Origin: RGIG9379 sp031553005
GTDB lineage: Bacteria > Bacteroidota > Bacteroidia > Bacteroidales > Paludibacteraceae
Direction of reading: 5' to 3'
Length of the DNA stretch: 64,000 bases
Assembly: GCA_031553005.1 (NCBI GenBank)
Contig: JAVBMA010000006.1
Span: forward strand, 51,600 to 115,599
The position numbers were made by a program, and so were the translations under genes. Of the stretch, positions 8,024-13,438 are shown in pieces. Within the stretch, counting starts at the first letter, position 1, and every line of letters begins with the position of its first letter. The notes beneath the pieces are model-generated. The model ran no database searches. It was given only the letters and a program-made list of their open reading frames with translations, and was not told the origin of the DNA.

Positions 8024-8404
8024 TTATTCAATAGCTGTAAAATTAAAAGCGTGTTTCAGACTATTTTTACCTCGAATATCTACATCACAATAAATAGTGT
8101 CTTGCTTTTCGGAAACAACAAACTTATATTTATGGGTATGTCTTCTGTTTGTCTTAAAATGACGGAACTTGCATTGTTGCTGGTCTTTATAAATAATGAC
8201 CCAATCATTTTCCCCATATTCATTAGGAACATCGTAATATACTCCGTCCTTGTATATAGGCTTATCGCGAATTTCGGGGAATATTGATAAGTATATTTCA
8301 AAATCATTAGGACTTAACGCCCCATAATCCACAGTCAATTTATTTTTATTGCTACAAGAAGATATGCCCATTAACACTATCAATGATATTAAAAAATGTT
8401 TCAT
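8024..8404 (-). CDS. Small lipoprotein, candidate immunity protein
   Basis: The 126-residue product starts MKHFLISLIVLMGISSCSNK, a signal peptide with a lipobox ending in cysteine 17, so it is lipid-anchored. The remaining part is beta-rich with alternating charged and aromatic residues, and no family is recognised. The gene starts five bases after the stop of the toxin-tail-like ORF at 8410-8538. Such coupling is usual for immunity genes that follow polymorphic toxin genes. The function is inferred from context. Confidence 0.75.
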   Translation of the reverse strand: MKHFLISLIVLMGISSCSNKNKLTVDYGALSPNDFEIYLSIFPEIRDKPIYKDGVYYDVPNEYGENDWVIIYKDQQQCKFRHFKTNRRHTHKYKFVVSEKQDTIYCDVDIRGKNSLKHAFNFTAIE

Positions 8405-8409
8405 AAAAA

Positions 8410-8538
8410 TTACCTGTTTTGAAATGCAGAACGAACTAACCGCCCATTATTATAAATATTCATTGGATTAGCACGAGGATAATCGCCACGCATAAACCAA
8501 TGCGATTGACTACCTTGACCTGCATTTCCGCCAACCAT
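8410..8538 (-). pseudogene. Putative toxin C-terminal stub (42 residues)
   Basis: An ATG-initiated frame within the junction palindrome encodes a 42-residue peptide containing GGNAGQGSQSHWFMRGDYPR and ending RLVRSAFQNR. It stops five bases before the lipoprotein start. The composition (SHWFMRGDYP, NIYNNG) looks like folded-protein sequence rather than chance. It probably is the last part of a toxin domain whose 5' part was deleted at the palindrome. Confidence 0.55.
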
Positions 8539-8631
8539 AGTTCGGCGTAGTTTTTAATAAAAATAAATCTCCGGCTTTATAATATTCTATTTTACAATTA
8601 TTTTGCATCTTTTACACTATGCTCAACTAAG
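8536..8631. repeat. Junction palindrome, copy 3 (extended)
   Basis: CATAGTTCGGCGTAGTTTTTA at the left end and a GCATCTTTTACACTATGCTC-AACTAAG right end flank about 50 AT-rich bases. The ends match copies 4 and 5. It separates the 8641 gene (upstream in transcription) from the stub and lipoprotein that follow. Confidence 0.7.
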
Positions 8632-8640
8632 AGCTTTCTG

Positions 8641-9150
8641 TTAGTCTATTTTGATAATCGGGCAATAAATAGGTTTAAATTCTGAAAAACACTTTATTAA
8701 TTCATTATAATTTGTTGCAAAAGTCCAGCCTGTATTCTGAAAACGTAGAGAAATACTTTCTTGTATCATAAATTTACTTGAAAATACCAGTTTGTTATTT
8801 TTGAAAAAAAATATTCTACTATTTAAATCTGTTGTTTCGACAATGTTTTTACTAATTCTTTCAAATACAAAATTGTTTTTGATTTCTTCTATCGTTTTAT
8901 TGCTTTTACATTCCAACAAAGTCCATGTTTTAATTTTTTCAGGTAAAAAACGAGTATCTTCCCCATTTGTATAAATGATAATTTTATTTTCCCCTTGCAT
9001 AAAATTTACTTTATCAATAGGATTGTACAAACTGTCAGACAGAAATTTGTTTTGAGCATATGGCTTATGAATGATAATCGGATTAAAACAATAATAAATG
9101 TAACATGTTCCAACTATTAGAATTATTAAAAGAACAGCTCTCTTTTTCAT
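8641..9150 (-). CDS. Membrane-anchored protein of unknown function, candidate immunity protein
   Basis: I choose the start at 9150 (MKKRAVLLIILIVGTCYIYY) rather than the in-frame ATG at 9174, because the hydrophobic segment then begins directly. The product has about 169 residues with one N-terminal signal anchor and a soluble extracytoplasmic part rich in aromatic and charged residues. No family is recognised. It follows a short toxin-tail-like region at 9158-9299 on the same strand and precedes a junction palindrome, the standard order in this array. Confidence 0.7.
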   Translation of the reverse strand: MKKRAVLLIILIVGTCYIYYCFNPIIIHKPYAQNKFLSDSLYNPIDKVNFMQGENKIIIYTNGEDTRFLPEKIKTWTLLECKSNKTIEEIKNNFVFERISKNIVETTDLNSRIFFFKNNKLVFSSKFMIQESISLRFQNTGWTFATNYNELIKCFSEFKPIYCPIIKID

Positions 9151-9157
9151 AAAAACA

Positions 9158-9299
9158 TTATTTACGTTTACCATTAATGGTAATTATTTTACCTTTATTC
9201 TGTTCTCGCTCCGTCTTTTGAAAAATACGCACCACCGATTTCTTTTCCAGCCATATCAGACAAATTTACAGCAAATGCTTCAACTCCTCCTACGGTTGC
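9158..9299 (-). pseudogene. Putative toxin C-terminal remnant in two frames
   Basis: Two overlapping frames are protein-like. One (9299-9195) reads TVGGVEAFAVNLSDMAGKEI then GGAYFSKDGARTE and stops. The other (9265-9158) ends QNKGKIITINGKRK, with its stop eight bases before the next start. The simplest reading is a toxin 3' end that has suffered a frameshift, or a genuine end in only one of the frames. There is no start codon. Confidence 0.45.
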
Positions 9300-9336
9300 C
9301 TATCTTTCTCCGCTAACCGAGGACTGTTTTCGTCTA

Positions 9337-9942
9337 TTACTTGCATTTTAATTTCGGAGTTTTATACTGTTGGTGCATACTATCTGCTTTCTTTTTCTTG
9401 TAGTTTGTTAAATTATTTTTGCAAAAATAATACACAATACCTCCGCCTCCGTCATTGTGCCATAAAGGAGGAAGGTCATATTCTTTGCACCACTCAAAAT
9501 CAATATGGTTGTACCTTTCCAAAACAGATATTATTTCCTGTGTAATAACCTGCGTTGTATCACTCCAATAAAATAACTTTCCGTCCCTTATGGTATATCG
9601 CGTAGGGAAAACTTTGTCGTAAGTGCCGACCTTGTTTTCTTCTCTTGGATATATTTTGCCTTCTGCTTTCCCAACTGATATAATAAACCTATCTTCTCTT
9701 GTCGGAATATAAATAACTTCATTCTTTTCACGATTGTAAATAACATCTTCATATTGAGAAAAGGAAATACTGAATATGGTGTCTTTTTTACTCAATGTTG
9801 TTGTATGTAGAAAATCCGTTATAGCGTTATTTATTGCATCATTAAAACTTCCGCTTGAAACAAGTGTCCTCCCTTTCCATGCGGCACAACTCTCAAACAA
9901 TATCAGAATTGCTAATAAAAATAATAGTTTATACGCTTTCAT
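9337..9942 (-). CDS. Lipoprotein of unknown function, candidate immunity protein
   Basis: The 201-residue product begins MKAYKLLFLLAILILFESCA, a lipoprotein signal with cysteine 19. The mature part contains a glycine run (DGGGGIVYYFC) and a basic, lysine-rich C-terminus. The family is not recognised. It lies in the same-strand array of small exported proteins. The upstream sequence contains only a weak candidate toxin tail. The immunity assignment rests on context. Confidence 0.7.
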   Translation of the reverse strand: MKAYKLLFLLAILILFESCAAWKGRTLVSSGSFNDAINNAITDFLHTTTLSKKDTIFSISFSQYEDVIYNREKNEVIYIPTREDRFIISVGKAEGKIYPREENKVGTYDKVFPTRYTIRDGKLFYWSDTTQVITQEIISVLERYNHIDFEWCKEYDLPPLWHNDGGGGIVYYFCKNNLTNYKKKKADSMHQQYKTPKLKCK

Positions 9943-10075
9943 TTTTAGTATAGGATTGGCGGAAAACCTGTTGTTAAAATAATAAATCCCCAGATAAATT
10001 TAGCTTTATTTTATTTTAAAAATAACCCATTTATTTTCAAATAAAGAAAGAAAAAAGTAACATATGGAATATTCC

Positions 10076-10591
10076 TTATTCGGAATACATTTTTTCAAAA
10101 TCAACATCTATATATCTATGCATTTTTGAAAAATCATATTGTAGTTTATACGAAAAACTATTTACAGGGTACTTATTGCGAAATAAACAATCAGTATCAA
10201 TGCTGCTAAACAAAGGTTCTTTATTTTTAATATAAAGTTTAATCCACTCTCCGTCTAATGTATACTGAAAGCATTGAATATCTTTTTCAAGAGAATTGTT
10301 AAAGTATTTATTTATGCTGTCGTTATTTACAATGATATTTTTTGCCTCAATAGGTTTTTGCGATTTTGTTTTGTGCGGCTTAACCCAAAAACTATGTAAA
10401 AAATTGTCTTTATGATACCAGACTAAACTAAAATCGTTAAAAGCAACCGAATACAAATAAATAGTATCAGCGTTTTTTTGCAACTTTTCAATTAGCCTGT
10501 CAGTTCTTTTCTGCGAGCATAATTGAGAACTGCAACTAAAAAACAATAGAGACATAAATACCCCAAATATTACAATGATTTTATTTTTCAT
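10076..10591 (-). CDS. Lipoprotein, paralogue of the 11711-12217 product
   Basis: I choose the start at 10591 (MKNKIIVIFGVFMSLLFFSC), which gives a lipobox cysteine at about residue 20. The longer frame from 10660 adds 23 residues that lie in the junction repeat and look like toxin remnant. The mature region carries IYLYSVAFNDFSLVWYHKDN and later YTLDGEWIKLYIKNKEPLF. These align by eye with FYLSSTYTSFSTIWTYNF and LELDGDMFGFRVNINGKIY of the 12217 protein, so both belong to one lipoprotein family. The role is unknown; candidate immunity. Confidence 0.75.
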   Translation of the reverse strand: MKNKIIVIFGVFMSLLFFSCSSQLCSQKRTDRLIEKLQKNADTIYLYSVAFNDFSLVWYHKDNFLHSFWVKPHKTKSQKPIEAKNIIVNNDSINKYFNNSLEKDIQCFQYTLDGEWIKLYIKNKEPLFSSIDTDCLFRNKYPVNSFSYKLQYDFSKMHRYIDVDFEKMYSE

Positions 10592-10609
10592 TCTATTTGC
10601 TCTTGATTT

Positions 10610-10697
10610 CTTTAGTTTGTCGTAGTTAAAAGTGGCTGTTGCACAACTCACCGTTTTCATTCTGTTTTACAATTATTTTACATTGAGCTCAACTAAG
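10610..10697. repeat. Junction palindrome, copy 4 (degenerate)
   Basis: CTTTAGTTTGTCGTAGTTAAAA at the left corresponds to CCTTAGTTCGGCGTAGTTAAAA of copy 5. The right end reads TTGAGCTCAACTAAG. About 50 bases of AT-rich sequence lie between, with a TTTTACAATTATTTT word that copy 3 shares. Confidence 0.6.
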
Positions 10698-10721
10698 ACG
10701 CATTATTATTTTTTATACAAT

Positions 10722-11155
10722 CTAAAAAAACTCTTTAGAAAACATTGATTTTCTTTGTTTTGTTATTCTATTAATTAATTGTTGCAGTTTTTTATCAAAA
10801 ACAACTTGTTGTCCGTCTAATTCCATTGCAGACTCTCCATCAAGAAAAAGAATAGATTTGTGATTAGGATATATTAATGAAACTTGTTGCCTTACATCAG
10901 GCTCTCGGCATTTATCATTTTCTGACATAAAATAGTATCTGTAATTGTTTTGTTATTTGCCTCGGTCATACAAATAAAACGCTCAGGGGTAACATGTGCA
11001 ATATACATTTCATAAATATCAACATATCGGATTTGTATTTCTTGAATGTTTTTTTGACATAGTGATTGATTTACGTTTAATAAAACAAACCAAAAACTTG
11101 TCAAAAATATTTTGTTTATATATTTATTCAATTTCAATTTCAATTTCAATTTCAT
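10722..11155 (-). pseudogene. Secreted small protein split by a probable frameshift
   Basis: Two overlapping frames form one plausible gene. The 5' part (11155-10892, 87 residues) begins MKLKLKLKLNKYINKIF, a signal peptide built on a tandem AAATTG hexamer. The 3' part (10928-10722, 68 residues) contains QQVSLIYPNHKSILFLDGES and a helical C-terminus. Neither looks complete alone, and the frames overlap by 37 bases near a T-rich run, so a one-base slip is likely. Alternatively they are two small overlapping genes. It is part of the candidate immunity array. The start codon overlaps the stop of a 16-residue frame at 11152-11202 (FTPASLIGSSKRINIK), possibly another toxin tail. Confidence 0.5.
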
Positions 11156-11202
11156 TTGATGTTGATCCTTTTACTTGACCCTATTAATGATGCGGGAGTG
11201 AA

Positions 11203-11550
11203 TTATGCACTAACAAAAGAAAAATGTAAATCACAATCTATCTCCCTAATGATATTTAAAACCGATTGAGGAACAGTAAGACCTCCCATATCATACGAAG
11301 AGGTAATGCCAATAAATATATTTACATCTTTTGGATCCAATTTATACTCTTTTAGCAATGTTTTAATGCAGTCGGGAGAAGTAACATACTCCATATCTAT
11401 TATTATTATTACAAATGTTTTTTTTGGATTTGCTTTATATTTAAAGTTCTCATCCCAAAAAGTTTTAATTGTATCAAATTTTTTCAATGAAACTTTCATT
11501 CTAAATGAAAGCATCACTTTATCAATTCCATTTTCTCTAATTATTTCCAT
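11203..11550 (-). CDS. Small cytoplasmic protein, candidate immunity protein
   Basis: This 115-residue protein has no signal peptide, unlike most of its neighbours. It alternates amphipathic beta strands with helices (FVIIIIDMEYVTSPDCIKTL), resembling compact alpha/beta immunity folds, but no family is recognised. Its start lies two bases after the stop of the stub at 11553-11612. A cytoplasmic immunity protein would fit a toxin acting inside the cell. Assignment by context. Confidence 0.65.
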   Translation of the reverse strand: MEIIRENGIDKVMLSFRMKVSLKKFDTIKTFWDENFKYKANPKKTFVIIIIDMEYVTSPDCIKTLLKEYKLDPKDVNIFIGITSSYDMGGLTVPQSVLNIIREIDCDLHFSFVSA

Positions 11551-11552
11551 AT

Positions 11553-11612
11553 TTATTGACTTTTAAAGTCTTTTGCTAATTGATTTAATTGTGACCAAGA
11601 ATAATTATCCGC
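11553..11612 (-). pseudogene. Putative toxin C-terminal stub (19 residues)
   Basis: Directly after a junction palindrome the frame reads ADNYSWSQLNQLAKDFKSQ, then stops two bases before the ATG at 11550. The frame continues upstream into the palindrome as FNYAELR, similar to FNYDKLK encoded at the equivalent place of copy 4. It is short but positioned exactly like the other stubs. Confidence 0.4.
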
Positions 11613-11682
11613 CCTTAGTTCGGCGTAGTTAAAAATTACGCCGAACGTACTTTGCATTTTTTACATATTATGCTCAACTAAG
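11613..11682. repeat. Junction palindrome, copy 5
   Basis: This 70-bp element starts CCTTAGTTCGGCGTAGTTAA and ends TTACATATTATGCTCAACTAAG. Outer arms CTTAGTT/AACTAAG are inverted. A second inverted pair, TTCGGCGTAGTTAAAAATTACGCCGAA, lies inside the left half. It is the fullest copy in the window. Confidence 0.75.
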
Positions 11683-11710
11683 CTATTATTAAATGCAACA
11701 TACGGGCTGT

Positions 11711-12217
11711 CTATTGATATTCTATTTCCCACATATTGTAGATTTTTATATCATTTACAATTTTATTCAAGAAATCAGATTTATAGGTTCCTTTTTTTAG
11801 ACAATTTATATCTATAGGAAAATCTTTGTTATATATTTTCCCATTAATATTAACTCTAAACCCGAACATATCTCCATCTAATTCCAAATCGCATTTTTGA
11901 TAAAGTTCCTTTTCAATATCTTTGAATGCAATATTGGCATATTGTATTAATTCCTTTTTTGAAATAGTTTCTTTTTTGTTTCTTTTTCCTTTTACTAATT
12001 TATAAATTTCAATTTCTTTGAAATTGTAAGTCCAAATAGTTGAAAAGGATGTATAAGTGGAAGACAGATAAAAAACATTTCCATTTTTTTTAAATAGATT
12101 AATTATTTGCTTTTCGGTAAATTCGTTATTTTGATTAATATTGTATCGCATTGTAGAACAAGATATTGAAAATAAGAAAATAGAAAGCAGGATTATTTCT
12201 ATACCGTGTTTTTTCAT
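11711..12217 (-). CDS. Lipoprotein, paralogue of the 10076-10591 product
   Basis: The 168-residue product begins MKKHGIEIILLSIFLFSISC, a lipobox signal with cysteine 20. The mature part shares scattered conserved blocks with the 10591 protein (FSTIW versus FSLVW; LDGDMF versus LDGEWI; a DINCL versus DTDCL segment). The start codon overlaps the stop of the tail ORF 12214-12366 (ATGA), the tight coupling typical of toxin-immunity pairs. Function unknown; candidate immunity lipoprotein. Confidence 0.75.
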   Translation of the reverse strand: MKKHGIEIILLSIFLFSISCSTMRYNINQNNEFTEKQIINLFKKNGNVFYLSSTYTSFSTIWTYNFKEIEIYKLVKGKRNKKETISKKELIQYANIAFKDIEKELYQKCDLELDGDMFGFRVNINGKIYNKDFPIDINCLKKGTYKSDFLNKIVNDIKIYNMWEIEYQ

Positions 12218-12366
12218 TTTTCTTGTCCTCCCATTTTTAAAAAGTCAGTCCATTTAACTGTTTGTAACACACCATTTTTATTGAAAAATGTTACAGTACC
12301 ACTCCTAACACCAATCACAAACTCAATTTCTTTAAAACAAATAACGTTATCGGTATTGTTATACAT
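12214..12366 (-). pseudogene. Putative toxin C-terminal stub (50 residues)
   Basis: A 50-residue frame begins MYNNTDNVICFKEIEFVIGV and ends TVKWTDFLKMGGQEK, with its TGA overlapping the ATG of the lipoprotein gene. It overlaps the 3' end of the upstream membrane-protein gene by about 50 bases in another frame. The beta-hairpin-like pattern and the overlap with the following gene make it a good candidate for a truncated toxin 3' end. Confidence 0.55.
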
Positions 12367-12623
12367 TCTGCGATTAAAGCCGGTAAATTAACAAATTCAA
12401 AAATCATTATATCTATTTTTATGGCCCAAAAAAACCAAATAACAAAAGATAAGATAAAAGAAATACAAAATTGAAGCAGTAATAGTATTGCTTTTTTATA
12501 TTTATTGACAACTGTCTTTCGTAATATGAAAAAGAATACAATACTGCCAACTAAATAGATTACAGAACCTAAGAGAAATTGGAGTAATACCAACTCTAAT
12601 CCCGATATATATTTTTCATCCAT
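12315..12623 (-). CDS. Small three-helix membrane protein, candidate immunity protein
   Basis: The 102-residue product has about three membrane segments (near 10-33, 45-68 and 75-98), with a short lysine-rich loop VVNKYKKA between the first two. No family is recognised. Integral membrane immunity proteins are known for toxins that act on or cross the inner membrane. The start lies two bases after the stop of the tail ORF at 12626-12772, as in the other units of the array. Confidence 0.65.
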   Translation of the reverse strand: MDEKYISGLELVLLQFLLGSVIYLVGSIVFFFILRKTVVNKYKKAILLLLQFCISFILSFVIWFFWAIKIDIMIFEFVNLPALIAECITIPITLFVLKKLSL

Positions 12624-12625
12624 TA

Positions 12626-12772
12626 TTATTGCTTCCTCTCTGTTTTTTTTGTCTTTGGGTCGTAATTGATAGGCTTGAAATTCTCTTGATATTCCTTTAC
12701 CATACTGTTCGTTATTGGGTCTATGATTGTTGGTGTTTGTTTATGTCTGGATCTTATCGGTGCAGTTTGCAT
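12626..12772 (-). pseudogene. Putative toxin C-terminal stub (48 residues)
   Basis: The frame opens with an ATG inside the junction repeat, then reads SRHKQTPTIIDPITNSMVKE and NFKPINYDPKTKKTERKQ before TAA. The stop lies two bases upstream of the next start. A basic, proline-rich tail like this is common at the end of secreted toxin domains. It is the clearest of the stubs. Confidence 0.55.
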
Positions 12773-12797
12773 TTTTTACATATTACGCTCAACTACG
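12769..12797. repeat. Junction palindrome, right-half copy 6
   Basis: GCATTTTTTACATATTACGC followed by TCAACTACGG matches the right half of copies 1 and 5. It stands between the intact toxin-immunity pair and the first stub, where a left half is missing. Confidence 0.65.
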
Positions 12798-12892
12798 GGT
12801 TGATGTTTTATTAGCTCGTGTAGGTTTTTATCAATAAACTATGTTGAACTGACTCTAATTCTAAAATTTAGAATATATTGTTCTTTTCTTTA

Positions 12893-13438
12893 TTAATCTC
12901 CTTTTTTATACCACCACCAATTTTGATTGTAAATTTTATATAATGAATAATCTCCATCAAAACTATCTATATTTAATCCATGATTTTTTTTGAATACAAG
13001 TGCTTCATATGTACCAAAAGTATCATTAAATTTGAAAATTAAATCAAATGGAATATCATTTATATTGTTCTTTTCTTTTTCTATCTTATAGCCTAAAATA
13101 GGGGATCTAAAGTTTTTTTGTTCTTTTTCTGAATTGTAATTTATAATTAATAGATTATCCCAATCCCTAATTTTATGTGAGAATAAAAGTGTAATTATAT
13201 ATAGCCAAATTATAATAGTTCCTTTTTTCTTATTTGAAGAAAATAAAAAAAAGAAAATAAGAATCATTAAAGGTAAAATAATTGTCAATAGCTTATGATT
13301 ATAATAAATTAAATTCAAAAAATCCGGATAATAAAATATTGGGATATAATTTAAAAGTCCAATAAATGCAATAATAATCCAAATATAATTAGGAATATTT
13401 AATTGGTTGAAATTCTTTTTAATCAAGTATTGTTTCAT
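12893..13438 (-). CDS. Membrane protein, candidate cognate immunity protein
   Basis: The product of about 181 residues (start at 13438; an ATG two codons earlier is possible) has about three membrane segments in the first 100 residues and a soluble C-terminal region ending WWWYKKGD. The start overlaps the 3' end of the toxin gene by about 20 bases, so the two are translationally coupled. This position makes it the best candidate for immunity to the intact C-terminal toxin. The gene is very AT-rich compared with the N-terminal part of the toxin gene. No family recognised. Confidence 0.7.
   Translation of the reverse strand: MKQYLIKKNFNQLNIPNYIWIIIAFIGLLNYIPIFYYPDFLNLIYYNHKLLTIILPLMILIFFFLFSSNKKKGTIIIWLYIITLLFSHKIRDWDNLLIINYNSEKEQKNFRSPILGYKIEKEKNNINDIPFDLIFKFNDTFGTYEALVFKKNHGLNIDSFDGDYSLYKIYNQNWWWYKKGD

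Noticed and set aside
11152..11202. Read-through extension of the 11203-11550 gene (16 residues, same frame)
   Set aside because: It follows a TAA stop and no recoding signal is visible. A toxin-tail remnant is more likely, but it is too short to list separately.
7281..12797. Integron-like cassette array (palindromes between small genes)
   Set aside because: No integrase is in the window. The palindromes lack the paired RYYYAAC/GTTRRRY core sites of attC in the right orientation, and the inserts between halves vary without a defined bulge pattern. The toxin-cassette reading explains the stubs better.
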